A stretch of 64,000 nt of DNA from CAXXHQ01 sp963665265 (GCA_963665265.2 CAXXHQ010000001.1:868001-932000), one strand, 5' to 3'; shown: positions 1-9,528, numbered from the stretch's first letter. Numbers and translations: made by a program. Notes: a model not told the origin generated them from the sequence alone.

Positions 1-855
1 CCGGACGGTGCTGATGTTTTCCGATTCGAGGCAATTCGTCGCTCGAACCGAAAGATCCAATTCGGCGAGGCTCATGTTCAACTTGGCCTCTAAAGCCGGA
101 TCGGTTCCGAAACCGCTGGACGAACGCGATTCGCTGTGAACGGCGCCCCCCAACTCGGAATATTGAACAAACGGATTGAGATGCTTACGCAAAATCTTCG
201 CCGCTTCGACCAAAGCCAAATCAGGCGTGACCGAGCCGTCCGTCCAAATCTCAAACGTCAACTTATCGTAGTTCGTCTTCTGGCCGACGCGCGTCTCTTC
301 GACCTCGTAACGGCAACGAACGATCGGACTGAATACGGCGTCAATCGGAATAATCCCGATCTCTTGCACGGCGGGCGTATGCTCCGTCGAAGGAACGTAT
401 CCGCGCCCGTTCTCGACCACCATCTCCAAGCTGAAAGGAACGTCTTCCGTAAGCGTGGCGATCACATGATCCTTGTTGATCACTTCCACCTGATCGTCGG
501 TGATGACGTCGGCGCCGGTGATCGGCCCCTTGACGCTCTTCTCAATGCGAATCACTCGCATCGACTCGCTATGGTTCTTGACCACCAGCGACTTGACGTT
601 AAGGATGATGTCGCATACGTCTTCCAACACGCCAGGCAGCGAGCTGAACTCGTGCTGTGCGCCGTGAAGCTTGATTTGGGTGATCGCGCTGCCCTCCAAG
701 CTGGATAGCAGAATGCGGCGGATGCTGTTTCCGACCGTGGCTCCAAATCCTCGCTCAAACGGCTCGGCGGTGAATTTTCCGTAAGTTGACGTTAAGTTCG
801 CTCGGTCAGTCGTAATCAGACTGGGCAACTCCAGTCCGCGCCAACGAATTCGCAT
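1..855 (-). CDS. rpoA: DNA-directed RNA polymerase subunit alpha (partial, 3' end off window)
   Basis: The alpha subunit dimerises to nucleate RNA polymerase assembly, and its C-terminal domain contacts UP elements and activators. The frame opens with ATG at 855 (MRIRWRGLELPS) and stays open for 285 codons to the left edge. The N-terminal dimerisation domain is complete, with segments such as NSIRRILLSS and RGYVPSTEHTP. Only the first part of the C-terminal domain (ATNCLESENIS) is inside the window. It is the last visible gene of the leftward ribosomal block, 257 bp after rpsD. rplQ, its usual follower, would lie outside. Confidence 0.97.
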   Translation of the reverse strand, partial: MRIRWRGLELPSLITTDRANLTSTYGKFTAEPFERGFGATVGNSIRRILLSSLEGSAITQIKLHGAQHEFSSLPGVLEDVCDIILNVKSLVVKNHSESMRVIRIEKSVKGPITGADVITDDQVEVINKDHVIATLTEDVPFSLEMVVENGRGYVPSTEHTPAVQEIGIIPIDAVFSPIVRCRYEVEETRVGQKTNYDKLTFEIWTDGSVTPDLALVEAAKILRKHLNPFVQYSELGGAVHSESRSSSGFGTDPALEAKLNMSLAELDLSVRATNCLESENISTVR

Positions 856-1112
856 GGGAAAGCTCCGATCCAATGAACTGGCGGCAAACGTTTATTTCGG
901 GGGGACGCGCTCGCGTCGGTCTCAACCGGGATATCCCGGGACGACCGGACGGTTCGCGACGGCGCTCCGCTATCCCCGAAGTCGGCCAATTGTGCGGTAA
1001 CGGCTAGTATATCAAAGCGGGCGGCAGACGAAAACTAGGCCAGTTTCGTCGCGTCGGGCGATTTACGCCGCTTTTTGTCGGCCGATTCCCGGCCTCGCGG
1101 CGTTCGCCTTAA

Positions 1113-1739
1113 CTACTTGGAACAAAATTCGACGATCAACTGGGTTTGGACCGGAATCGATGCGTCCGAGGCTTCCGGCATGCGAAGGACTTGACCCTCA
1201 GGTTGAGCGGCGTCCATACGATGAAGGAAATCAGGCACGTCGCGATTCAACTCGGCCAAAGCGGCCTTAACCATCTCCTCCGACTTCGACCGAGCCTTGA
1301 CGCGAACAATGTCGCCGGCGCGGGTCAAAAAGCTGGGAATGTTCACTCGACGACCGTTGACGGTGATATGACCGTGGGTAATGATCATGCGGGCCTGAGC
1401 TCGCGATCGACCAAATCCCAAACGATAGACGATGTTGTCCAAGCGACGTTCCAAAAGGCTCATCAACCGTTCGCCGGTGTTGCCCTTTCCTTTGTTCGCC
1501 TGGGCGAACAACTTGCGGAACTGACGCTCGAGTACGCCGTAGTGATTCTTGACCTTTTGCTTTTCACGCAGGTGCAAGCCGTAGTCCGTCGATTTGCCGC
1601 GGCGAGAATTGTGCATTCCCGGCGGGGCGTCGCGGCGCTCAAACGCGCACTTGGGCGTATCGCAGCGACTTCCCTTGAGGAAGAGCTTTTGCCCTTCACG
1701 ACGGCAGAGCCGACAAACAGGTCCGTTTTGACGAGCCAT
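1113..1739 (-). CDS. rpsD: 30S ribosomal protein S4
   Basis: Primary 16S rRNA-binding protein that helps start assembly of the small subunit. The 208 residues match the usual S4 length. The N-terminus keeps four cysteines in two pairs (CRLC near residues 9-12 and CDTPKC near 26-31), so this is the zinc-containing form. The S4 RNA-binding domain follows (LERRLDNIVYRLGFG, then TVNGRRVNIPSF). It sits between rpsK and rpoA in the normal alpha-operon order. In other bacteria S4 represses this operon; I see no specific operator here. Confidence 0.97.
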   Translation of the reverse strand: MARQNGPVCRLCRREGQKLFLKGSRCDTPKCAFERRDAPPGMHNSRRGKSTDYGLHLREKQKVKNHYGVLERQFRKLFAQANKGKGNTGERLMSLLERRLDNIVYRLGFGRSRAQARMIITHGHITVNGRRVNIPSFLTRAGDIVRVKARSKSEEMVKAALAELNRDVPDFLHRMDAAQPEGQVLRMPEASDASIPVQTQLIVEFCSK

Positions 1740-1806
1740 AGGCTTCTATCTCCCAACCAAAATATCTTTCGCTGTACTCTCAGAGCGCCTAAACACGCGG
1801 AAACTC

Positions 1807-2199
1807 TTACACGCGGCGACGCTTCTTCGGACGGCATCCGTTGTGCGGCAACGGCGTGACGTCTTCAATCGACTTGATTTTCAAACCGGCGGCTTGCAAG
1901 GCGGTTATCGCGCTCTCGCGACCGCTGCCCGGACCCTTGACCCGAACGTCCACCTCACGCATCCCGTTCTTGATCGCCTTTTCGGCAGCCTGCTGCGCCG
2001 ACATCTGACCGGCGTAAGGCGTGCTTTTACGACTTCCCTTGAAGTTGCTCGTTCCGCCGCTGGCCCAACATACGACCTCGCCCTTCGCGTCGGTGATCGT
2101 AATGATGGTGTTGTTAAAGGTCGCCTTGATGTGGGCGATCCCCACTGTCACGTTACGGCGGGTCTTACGACGAGCGGCGGCAGGTTGTGCTTTGGCCAC
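1807..2199 (-). CDS. rpsK: 30S ribosomal protein S11
   Basis: Component of the 30S platform at the mRNA exit site. The 130 residues show the family landmarks GIAHIKATFNNTIITITD and the basic C-terminal tail HNGCRPKKRRRV. It lies between rpsM and rpsD in the standard alpha-operon order, with a 135 bp gap to the upstream rpsM gene. Confidence 0.97.
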   Translation of the reverse strand: MAKAQPAAARRKTRRNVTVGIAHIKATFNNTIITITDAKGEVVCWASGGTSNFKGSRKSTPYAGQMSAQQAAEKAIKNGMREVDVRVKGPGSGRESAITALQAAGLKIKSIEDVTPLPHNGCRPKKRRRV

Positions 2200-2334
2200 G
2201 AGCGATCACTCCAAAAAAACCGAAAAAATGTATGCTTACCCCGCGTTTGCAACGCAGGTGAAAATGTCTCGGCAAACGGATTCGACGACGCAAACGCGAC
2301 CGCCGAGCGAAAAAAACCCGCAAAATACGCGAGT

Positions 2335-2718
2335 CTATCGCATGTCCTTGACGCCCTTCTTTCCGGCGACCGTCTTCTTCGGCCCCTTCCGGGTGCGAGC
2401 GTTCGTTCGGGTGCGTTGACCGCGAACAGGCAATCCGCGGCGATGACGAATGCCGCGATAGCTTCCGATGTCGCGAAGCCGAGCGATGTTTTGGCTGACT
2501 TGACGGCGAAGTTGACCCTCGACCGTGTAATCCTTGTCCAACAACGCGGCCAATCGGGCGACTTCGTCTTCTCGTAACTCACGAGCGCGAACGTGCGGAT
2601 CGACGCCGGCCTTGTGGCACAATTCGGCGGCGACCTTCGGACCTACCCCGTACAAATATTGCAGGGAAATGATCGTCGGCTTATCGTTCGGGATATCTAC
2701 ACCCAGCAGACGCGGCAT
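2335..2718 (-). CDS. rpsM: 30S ribosomal protein S13
   Basis: Head protein of the 30S subunit that contacts P-site tRNA and bridges to the 50S. It opens MPRLLGVDIPNDK and carries the helix-two-turn-helix region YLYGVGPKVAAELC. The basic tail ends in the GLPVRGQRTRTNAR motif, and 127 residues is normal for S13. It follows rpmJ in the leftward order. Confidence 0.97.
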   Translation of the reverse strand: MPRLLGVDIPNDKPTIISLQYLYGVGPKVAAELCHKAGVDPHVRARELREDEVARLAALLDKDYTVEGQLRRQVSQNIARLRDIGSYRGIRHRRGLPVRGQRTRTNARTRKGPKKTVAGKKGVKDMR

Positions 2719-2825
2719 ATACGCGACTCCTCATTTATTTCTTTTCGCAAGGCTTTTCCCCGTCTTCGATTCGGTCGTCCGAAACGTCCATCGGCGGTGA
2801 AAATACCCCGCGAGTTCTCGCTAAA

Positions 2826-2939
2826 TTAACCCTGACGTTGCTTATGACGCGGATTTGAGCAAACGACGAAAACCACTCCTCGTCGGCGAACCACCTTGCA
2901 GTGATCGCAAATCTTCTTAACGCTGGCACGTACTTTCAT
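2826..2939 (-). CDS. rpmJ: 50S ribosomal protein L36
   Basis: Very small zinc-binding 50S protein. The 37 residues starting MKVRASVKKI carry the three cysteines and one histidine of the zinc-containing form (CDHC, VVCSNP, RHKQRQG). The frame is open further upstream to about 3131, but the family always starts at MKVR, so the ATG at 2939 is chosen. infA, which often sits just before rpmJ, is missing from the 203 bp up to map. Confidence 0.95.
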   Translation of the reverse strand: MKVRASVKKICDHCKVVRRRGVVFVVCSNPRHKQRQG

Positions 2940-3142
2940 GATTTTCGCTCGCACTATATAGATAAAACTTCTTGCGTTTTGGGGGAAGCATTCCAGTATA
3001 AAGGGCTTCCTCCTCGCCTTGCAAGGCCCACGATTTGAAAACAGACCGATTTTCGCCAAAAAGTTCTTGCAAACTTTCGGTTTTCGGCCTCGTTTTCCTC
3101 GAAACCGAGCAAAACGGAATATCCTATTCAAACTTCGCTAAT

Positions 3143-3958
3143 TCACAACTCGCCGTTGGGACCCGCCGTTAAAACCTGCGGACCGTTTTCCGTCACGGCA
3201 ATCGTATGTTCAAAATGTGCGCTCGGCTTGCCGTCGCGGGTCGATTGCGTCCATCCGTCAGGCATGGTTTTGACCGACTTGACGCCGACGTTTACCATCG
3301 GCTCCACCGCAATCACCAAACCAGGCTCCAACTTGAAGTCCTGACTTCGCACGGCCCGCTTCGATACGAAATTAGGGACCTGAGGGTCCTCATGCATCTC
3401 GCGTCCGATTCCGTGTCCGACGAAATCCTCGACCACCGAAAAACCGTGATCCTTGACGAATCGCTCCATCTCGGCGGCGACTTCGCTCCAACGCGACTTC
3501 TTTCCCATCAATTCGATGGCGAGGAGCAAGGCCCCTTTCGTCACGGAAAGCAATTTCGACTTCTCGGAATCTATATCGCCGACCGCGAATGTGACCGCCG
3601 AATCGCCGCACCAGCCGTTCAATTTACAACCGGTATCGACGCTCGCCACGTCTCCCGCGATCAACTTGCGATGGACGGCGGGAATGCCGTGGACTACTTC
3701 TTCATTGATCGATATGCAGGTGACCGCCGGAAATACCGGCCAGCCGGGGGTCGCGTTCGGAAAGTTCAGAAACAACGGCTCGGCGCCGGCGTCCTTAAAC
3801 GTCTTCGCGGCAAGCCCGTCCAACTCGGCCGTCGTGACGCCGGGACGAATCGCTTGCTCCATCGCCTTTAACGCGTGATGCACAATCAGCCCGGCTTCGC
3901 GCATTGCCGCGATTTCTCTGGCCGATCGAAGTTGTCGCGGCGAACGAAACGCTCCCAC
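3143..3958 (-). CDS. map: Type I methionine aminopeptidase
   Basis: Removes the initiator methionine from nascent proteins in the cytoplasm. The 271 residues contain the five metal ligands of the family in order: two aspartates in VDTGCKLNGWCGDSAV, histidine in VGHGIGREMHED, and glutamates in AVEPMV and FEHTIAVT. There is no long N-terminal zinc-finger extension, so this is the bacterial class I form. It lies 19 bp downstream of adk, continuing the secY-adk-map order known from many spc operons. Confidence 0.96.
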   Translation of the reverse strand: MGAFRSPRQLRSAREIAAMREAGLIVHHALKAMEQAIRPGVTTAELDGLAAKTFKDAGAEPLFLNFPNATPGWPVFPAVTCISINEEVVHGIPAVHRKLIAGDVASVDTGCKLNGWCGDSAVTFAVGDIDSEKSKLLSVTKGALLLAIELMGKKSRWSEVAAEMERFVKDHGFSVVEDFVGHGIGREMHEDPQVPNFVSKRAVRSQDFKLEPGLVIAVEPMVNVGVKSVKTMPDGWTQSTRDGKPSAHFEHTIAVTENGPQVLTAGPNGEL

Positions 3959-3977
3959 TCCCTACGCTCCTGCGGAC

Positions 3978-4535
3978 TTACTTAATCGGGTCAAGAATCG
4001 TCTTAACGCGATCGAAAATCTCATCCACGGTGCCAAGACCGTCGACGCTCTTGAGCAAACCGCTCTTCGTGTAATATGCCAACAACGGCTCCGTCTGTTG
4101 ACGGTAAGCGACCAATCGTTGACGAATCACCTCGGGCTTGTCGTCGGCGCGACCGCGGCCTGCCAAACGCGTGAACAACTCTTCTTCCGGAACGCGAAGC
4201 TCCAAAACGACGTCCAACGGCGTCCCCTTTTGCTTCAACATCTCGTCCAAAGCCTCAGCCTGCGCGATCGTGCGCGGGAATCCGTCGAGCAAATAACCCT
4301 TGTCGCAATCCGACTTCTGCAAGCGCTCGCCGATCACGCCGACGATGATGTCGTCGGGAACCAAGGCGCCGGAGGACATGAACTTCTCGGCCTTCACGCC
4401 GACTTCCGTCTTGGCGTCGCGAGCGGCGCGAAGCATGTCGCCCGTCGAAAGGTGAGCCAAGGTGTATCTGGCGATCAGCTTTTCCGCTTGAGTGCCTTTG
4501 CCGGCTCCGGGCGGTCCGATGAAAACGATACGCAT
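3978..4535 (-). CDS. adk: Adenylate kinase, short form
   Basis: Interconverts ATP and AMP with two ADP. It starts MRIVFIGPPGAGKGTQ with a textbook P-loop. The AMP-binding segment LSTGDMLRAA and the core DGFPRTIAQAEAL follow. At 185 residues with only GRADDKPEVIRQRL in the lid region, it lacks the long, often zinc-binding LID of the larger bacterial enzymes. It lies 82 bp after secY. Confidence 0.96.
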   Translation of the reverse strand: MRIVFIGPPGAGKGTQAEKLIARYTLAHLSTGDMLRAARDAKTEVGVKAEKFMSSGALVPDDIIVGVIGERLQKSDCDKGYLLDGFPRTIAQAEALDEMLKQKGTPLDVVLELRVPEEELFTRLAGRGRADDKPEVIRQRLVAYRQQTEPLLAYYTKSGLLKSVDGLGTVDEIFDRVKTILDPIK

Positions 4536-4617
4536 TTCAAATTTCCTTCGTCATCAATTGCTTGTCAGGGGGGCGCGGCGGCGTCTCAACCATCTTCGCT
4601 CAATTACGACCTACGAC

Positions 4618-5973
4618 TCAGCCTTTTTCAAGCAAGCCTTTGTAATTTCGCATCACAAGATGGCTGTCGATTTTCTGAACCAAGTCGAAGGCGACGCTCA
4701 CGGCGATCAACAAGCTCGTTCCGCCGTAAAAACTGGCGACCGACATGTCGACGGGCAACCATGAGGTAATCATCGTCGGCAATACCGCGATGACGGCCAA
4801 GAAGCCGGCCCCGACGTAAGTAATGCGAACCATGACTTTTTCGAGATAATCGGCCGTGCGGCGACCAGGTCGGTAACCGGGAATAAAGCTGCCGTAGTTC
4901 TTCAAATTTTCGGACATGTCCTTCGGATTGAAGCTAATGGCCGTCCAAAAATAGCAGAAGAAGTAAATCAGCAAAACGTACATTAAGTTGTAAACGAACG
5001 AGCTTTCACGATGGAACGCCTGCTCGAACGGGCTCCAAAAACTGTTGTGCGCGGCGAGCGATCGGAAAATCATCGTCGGGAACAAAAGCAATGAGCTCGC
5101 GAAAATGATCGGCATAACGCCCGCTTGATTAATCCGAAGCGGAAGGTATTGGCGATTGCCTCCGCCGAAAACCCGGCGACCGCGAACGTGCTTCGCCGAT
5201 TGCGTCGGAATGCGGCGTTGACCTTGGGTGATATAAATTACCCCCGCGATCACGGCACAGAACAAAACGGCCAACATAAGGAACGTATCGAGACCGACTT
5301 GACCGGCGCCCGAACTGCTCAACTCAAGCTGACCGGCGCTAATCACCGGAGCGATGAGCGTGTATCCCGCATGCGGCATGCGAGCCAAAATACCGGCCAT
5401 AATCAACAAGCTAATGCCGTTGCCGATGCCGTACTCGTCGATCTGTTCGCCGATCCACATCATGAAGATCGTTCCGGCGGTCATAATCATGACGAGCGTG
5501 AACTGCCAAGAGAACGGCAAACTGCCGTTAGCGTTCAAGTATTCCGGAAGGATAAAACTTTTCGCGAAAGCGACGTACCCCCAGCTTTGCCCTATACAGA
5601 GAAATACCGTGGCGTATCGCGTATATTCGTTGATTTTTTTGCGGCCGCTCTCGCCTTCTTTTTGAAGCCGTTCCAAAGGTCCCCACACCGTGGCGAGGAT
5701 TTGGAAAATAATCGAGGCCGAAATGTAAGGCATAATGCCTAGACCGAAGATCGACGCTTGATCGAGATCGGAACCCGAGAAAATGGCGGCCTGACGAAGA
5801 GCGCCTCCCAAGACGCTATCCGATTGCTCAAGATTCGCCTTCATTTTCGTCACGTCGACCATGGGAAGCGGAATCGCATGGCCGAGCCGAAAAATAGCGA
5901 GGAGGATCAACGTTAGGAAGATCTTATTCCGCAGTTCAGGGATCGTAAAAATTACGCGGATCTTTTCCCACAT
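4618..5973 (-). CDS. secY: Protein translocase subunit SecY
   Basis: Channel subunit of the SecYEG translocon in the inner membrane. The 451 residues hold about ten hydrophobic segments. Recognisable SecY landmarks include FRLGHAIPLPMVD near the N-terminus, ALGIMPYISASIIFQIL-like sequence after it, a QGQRRIPTQSAK loop, and FNPKDMSENLKNYGSFIPG with YRPGRRTADYLEKVM near the C-terminal third. It follows rplO by 47 bp in the usual spc order. Confidence 0.97.
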   Translation of the reverse strand: MWEKIRVIFTIPELRNKIFLTLILLAIFRLGHAIPLPMVDVTKMKANLEQSDSVLGGALRQAAIFSGSDLDQASIFGLGIMPYISASIIFQILATVWGPLERLQKEGESGRKKINEYTRYATVFLCIGQSWGYVAFAKSFILPEYLNANGSLPFSWQFTLVMIMTAGTIFMMWIGEQIDEYGIGNGISLLIMAGILARMPHAGYTLIAPVISAGQLELSSSGAGQVGLDTFLMLAVLFCAVIAGVIYITQGQRRIPTQSAKHVRGRRVFGGGNRQYLPLRINQAGVMPIIFASSLLLFPTMIFRSLAAHNSFWSPFEQAFHRESSFVYNLMYVLLIYFFCYFWTAISFNPKDMSENLKNYGSFIPGYRPGRRTADYLEKVMVRITYVGAGFLAVIAVLPTMITSWLPVDMSVASFYGGTSLLIAVSVAFDLVQKIDSHLVMRNYKGLLEKG

Positions 5974-6020
5974 CGCTGAATCCTTGTGCTAAGAGCGAGC
6001 AAATTCAATGAGGAGGGGGA

Positions 6021-6515
6021 CTAACCTTCCTTGGCCGTTTTCTTTTGTCCCTTAATGACGGGGGCTTTGCCCGGCAATACGACGACTTTTCCCCCCGCCT
6101 TTTCAATCTTCTCTTGCGCCGACTTGCTGAACTTGTGCGCCGAGACGGTGATCTTCTTCGTGATCTCGCCGTCGCCGAGAACTTTCAACGCGTCGTAGCG
6201 TCCCTTGACCAATCGCTTTTCTTTGAGCGAGGCCGGAGTGACTTCTTCGCCGTTTTCGTAGCAGATGTCCAAATCGCCGACGTTGATGATGGCGACGATA
6301 TCCGCGTACGGATTATTGAAACCGCGTTTCGGAATGCGTCGAACCAAAGGCATTTGACCGCCTTCGAAAACGCGTTGCGACGAATAACCCGATCGCGAAC
6401 CGGCGCCCTTGTGACCGCGGCCGGAAGTCTTTCCGCTGCCGGATCCGACGCCGCGTCCGATGCGCTTGCGCGATTTATTCTTTTGAATATTGCTGTGAAC
6501 GTCGTTCAGAATCAT
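6021..6515 (-). CDS. rplO: 50S ribosomal protein L15
   Basis: Late-assembling 50S protein. The 164 residues start MILNDVHSNIQKNKSRKR and continue with the glycine-rich GRGVGSGSGKTSGRGHKG loop typical of L15. Its first four bases overlap the end of rpsE. That leaves no room for rpmD (L30), which sits between these two genes in many bacteria. Confidence 0.96.
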   Translation of the reverse strand: MILNDVHSNIQKNKSRKRIGRGVGSGSGKTSGRGHKGAGSRSGYSSQRVFEGGQMPLVRRIPKRGFNNPYADIVAIINVGDLDICYENGEEVTPASLKEKRLVKGRYDALKVLGDGEITKKITVSAHKFSKSAQEKIEKAGGKVVVLPGKAPVIKGQKKTAKEG

Positions 6516-6997
6516 GTGAGCGAAACTCCTCGCAACCGCTCGACTTCACCCTGGGTTCGCAATTGCGACAGGGCGTCCAGCGCGGCTTTCACTAAATTGA
6601 TCGGATTCGTGGAACCGTAGCTCTTCGTCAGAATGTCATGGATTCCGCAAGCTTCGCAAACCGCGCGGACGGCGGCTCCGGCGATGACGCCGGTACCGGA
6701 ACCGGCCGGAACCAGCACGACCGAAGCCGAGCCGAACGTGCCGCGAACCGTATGCGGAATGGTCGAGCCGTTCAAGGCCACGGTAATCAAACTTCGCGTC
6801 CCGTCCTTAACGGCCTTTTCGACCGACGGAGGAACTTCATTCGCTTTGCCGTAGCCCCAGCCGACTCTGCCGCGGCCATCGCCGACCACCACCATTGCCG
6901 TGAAACTAAAACGACGACCGCCTTTGACGACGGCCGCGCAACGGCGGATCTTGATGACCTTGTCAATCAGTTGGCCTTGAATCGCTTCGGTTGCCAT
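6512..6997 (-). CDS. rpsE: 30S ribosomal protein S5
   Basis: 30S protein involved in translational accuracy and mRNA unwinding. The 161 residues contain the double-stranded-RNA-binding fold (DKVIKIRRCAAVVKGGRR) and the C-terminal domain with GSGTGVIAGAAVRAV. Its stop codon overlaps the start of rplO by four bases, which implies translational coupling. Confidence 0.97.
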   Translation of the reverse strand: MATEAIQGQLIDKVIKIRRCAAVVKGGRRFSFTAMVVVGDGRGRVGWGYGKANEVPPSVEKAVKDGTRSLITVALNGSTIPHTVRGTFGSASVVLVPAGSGTGVIAGAAVRAVCEACGIHDILTKSYGSTNPINLVKAALDALSQLRTQGEVERLRGVSLT

Positions 6998-7184
6998 AAA
7001 ACGGATTCCCGTCGGAAACTTCCTCGCCTAAAGCGGCCGTCAACCGCGGCGTTTCAGGTTCGGTTCGTTTCCCGATTGTTGCGTAATATTGTAACGTGCT
7101 TGATATTTATTTGCGACCGCCGGGCTAAATCCCGTCAATCGTCGTTTTCCGCCGTCGGCCTAACGTTCCGACTCGAAAAATTGA

Positions 7185-7553
7185 TTACAGTTGGAGTCCT
7201 GCCTCGCGGGCGGCGTCCGCCAAAGCGGCGACGCGACCGTGATATTTGTATTCGCGTCGATCGAGGGCGACTTCTTTAATCCCCTGCTGCAACGCTCGCT
7301 CGGCGATGACTTTTCCGACCAGGGCGGCGGCGGTTTTGTTGCCGCCGTACTTGATCTCGGAACGTAAGCTCTTTTCCATCGTCGAAGCCGAAACAAGCGT
7401 CTTGCCCGACGCGTCGTCGATGATTTGAGCGTAAAAATTCTGATGGCTGCGGAAAACGCTCAGACGCGGACGGCTCAGAACGCGTTTCAAGCTTTTGCGA
7501 ACGCGAACGGCGCGGCGAGTTCGCTGCAAACCGATTTTCTTTTGATGTTGCAT
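7185..7553 (-). CDS. rplR: 50S ribosomal protein L18
   Basis: Binds 5S rRNA with L5 and forms the central protuberance. The 122 residues have the basic N-terminus QRTRRAVRVRKSLKR, the family motif RPRLSVFRSHQNFYAQIIDD, and the C-terminal REYKYHGRVAALADAARE. The 187 bp to the downstream rpsE gene is unusually wide for this operon and contains nothing I recognise. Confidence 0.96.
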   Translation of the reverse strand: MQHQKKIGLQRTRRAVRVRKSLKRVLSRPRLSVFRSHQNFYAQIIDDASGKTLVSASTMEKSLRSEIKYGGNKTAAALVGKVIAERALQQGIKEVALDRREYKYHGRVAALADAAREAGLQL

Positions 7554-7637
7554 GGCTAATCTTCTCGTAACGTGCGACGCGTATGTCGGTCGCTATATTA
7601 TATGCTATTCGTAACCGGCGATCGAAGCGACCGAACG

Positions 7638-8183
7638 CTACTTGACCATCGCCTTGCCTTGCTTGCGGCGTACGTTTTCGCCGGCGTAACGAATGCCTTT
7701 GCCCTTATACGGCTCAGGCTTACGCAGGGCGCGAACTGAAGCGGCGAAATGACCCACCAATTGCTTGTCGATCCCTTGGACGACGACGTGCTGTTGATCG
7801 GGCACGGTCACCTTGATTCCCTCGGGAATCGGCACTTGCAACTCGTTCGCATATCCGACGCGAAGCTGCAACGTCTTTCCGGAAACGGCGGCCAAGTAAC
7901 CGACGCCGACGATCTCCAAACGCTTTTCATAACCGGCGGTCACGCCGACGACCATGTTTTGAATCATTGCGCGAGTCAAGCCGTGCAACGACCGGGCCAA
8001 TCGCGATTCCGATTTACGCGACACGCTGACGCTGCTCGAGGCCTCGTCAAAGGCGACTTCAATTTCCGGCAAATACTGGAAAGAGAGTTTTCCTTTGGGG
8101 CCTTCCACGGCGACGACGCGATCGGCGATCGATACCTTGACCCCCTTGGCCAGTTGCACCGGTTTATTTCCGATCCGAGACAT
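7638..8183 (-). CDS. rplF: 50S ribosomal protein L6
   Basis: 50S protein near the factor-binding site, made of two duplicated domains. The 181 residues start MSRIGNKPVQLAKGV. The C-terminal signature RKPEPYKGKGIRYAGE is present. Order and length are normal for the spc operon. Confidence 0.97.
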   Translation of the reverse strand: MSRIGNKPVQLAKGVKVSIADRVVAVEGPKGKLSFQYLPEIEVAFDEASSSVSVSRKSESRLARSLHGLTRAMIQNMVVGVTAGYEKRLEIVGVGYLAAVSGKTLQLRVGYANELQVPIPEGIKVTVPDQQHVVVQGIDKQLVGHFAASVRALRKPEPYKGKGIRYAGENVRRKQGKAMVK

Positions 8184-8228
8184 GCTTATACGCCTTTTGT
8201 ATTCTCTTGAACGCAGTCGAAGCGTTGA

Positions 8229-8624
8229 TTACCAAATTTCGCAGAGGACTTCGCCGCCGAGCCGACGCTGACGCGCCTCCCGGTCGCTAATGACGCCGCG
8301 GCTCGTGCTGAGAATCGTGATTCCCAGACCGCCGAGTATCGGCTTCAAACCGTCAACGTCCTTATACACGCGTCGGCCGGGTTTGCTGACGCGGCGAATC
8401 GAACGTATCACGCGTTCGCCGTTGGGACCGTACTTGAGGTGAACCCGGAGCGAACCGCACGGCTCTCCGGCGATTTCCTCGAAATCCCAAATGTAACCTT
8501 CGCGTTTCAAAACTTCCGCCACTCCGCGCTTAAACTTGGAGTGAGGAACGTCAACGTGGGGCCGTTCCACGCGCACCGCATTACGAATACGGGTCAACAT
8601 GTCGGCGATGGGGTCGGTCATCAT
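8229..8624 (-). CDS. rpsH: 30S ribosomal protein S8
   Basis: Central-domain 30S protein; in E. coli it is also the spc-operon repressor. The 131 residues contain DPIADMLTRIRNA at the start and the C-terminal STSRGVISDREARQ motif. Two in-frame ATG codons open the gene (8624 and 8621) and either could be used. It follows rpsN by 15 bp. Confidence 0.97.
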   Translation of the reverse strand: MMTDPIADMLTRIRNAVRVERPHVDVPHSKFKRGVAEVLKREGYIWDFEEIAGEPCGSLRVHLKYGPNGERVIRSIRRVSKPGRRVYKDVDGLKPILGGLGITILSTSRGVISDREARQRRLGGEVLCEIW

Positions 8625-8639
8625 GAGTATAGGGTCCCT

Positions 8640-8825
8640 TTACCAACTCGCCTTGCGAACGCCAGGAATCAAGCCTTGATCCGCCAATTTGCGGAAACAA
8701 ATGCGACAAATGCCGAACTTACGATACACTGCTCGCGGCCGTCCGCACATTTTGCAACGGCGTACCGTACGCGTTGAAAACTTCGGCTTGCAGAGAGCCT
8801 TGGCGATCTTCGATTTACTTGCCAT
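8640..8825 (-). CDS. rpsN: 30S ribosomal protein S14, zinc type
   Basis: Short 61-residue S14 with a complete zinc site: CKMCG near residue 24 and CRICF about 12 residues later. The family C-terminus GLIPGVRKASW is present. The long, cysteine-free S14 paralogue is not in this window. Confidence 0.96.
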   Translation of the reverse strand: MASKSKIAKALCKPKFSTRTVRRCKMCGRPRAVYRKFGICRICFRKLADQGLIPGVRKASW

Positions 8826-8919
8826 GCGGGTTTGGTCCTAAATCTACGGCGAACGATGCGTTCGCCTCTAATCCGCTATTTCCATCGACCGCACCTCGAG
8901 GCGGTCGCCGTATGTTTCG

Positions 8920-9528
8920 CTACGCGGCACGCAAAGGCATGCCGAACTGACGCAATAACTCGCGAGCTTCGTCGTCCGTGCTCGCCGTCGTCACCACGGT
9001 AATGTTCATACCTTGGTTGTACGTGAACTTGTCCGGGTTGATTTCCGGAAAAGCCATCTGCTCGGTCAAACCGAGATTGTAATTGCCCCGACCGTCGAAA
9101 GCGTTCGGATCGAGACCGCGAAAGTCGCGGACGCGAGGCAAAGCCAACGAAACCAATCGATCGAAAAATTCGTACATCCGACGACCGCGAAGAGTGACCT
9201 TGGCGCCGATCGCCAAGTTTTCGCGAAGCTTGAAGTTCGAGATGGCTTTTCGGCTCAACGTCGTCAACGGCTTTTGACCAGTGATCTGCTTGAGCACGTC
9301 GAGCGCCTCTTCCAAATACTTCTTGTCTTGTAAAGCTTTGCCGACGCCCATGTTCACCACGATTTTATCCAATCGAGGAACGGCGTTGACGTTCTTCTTC
9401 CCGAGCTTCTCTTTCAAAGCGGGAACGATCTCTTTTTTGTAACGCTCTAGCAAGCGAGGGACCGGCGCGACGATTTCCTCTTGGGGAGCGGCTGCCGTTT
9501 CGCTTTGTTTGGCTTTTTTTGCGGACAT
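8920..9528 (-). CDS. rplE: 50S ribosomal protein L5
   Basis: 5S rRNA-binding protein that contacts P-site tRNA. It is 202 residues, slightly long because of an N-terminal extension of about 24 residues (MSAKKAKQSETAAAPQEE) before the conserved LLERYKKEIVPAL. The core motifs VPRLDKIVVNMGVG and LPRVRDFRGL are intact. It starts 9 bp after rplX. Confidence 0.96.
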   Translation of the reverse strand: MSAKKAKQSETAAAPQEEIVAPVPRLLERYKKEIVPALKEKLGKKNVNAVPRLDKIVVNMGVGKALQDKKYLEEALDVLKQITGQKPLTTLSRKAISNFKLRENLAIGAKVTLRGRRMYEFFDRLVSLALPRVRDFRGLDPNAFDGRGNYNLGLTEQMAFPEINPDKFTYNQGMNITVVTTASTDDEARELLRQFGMPLRAA

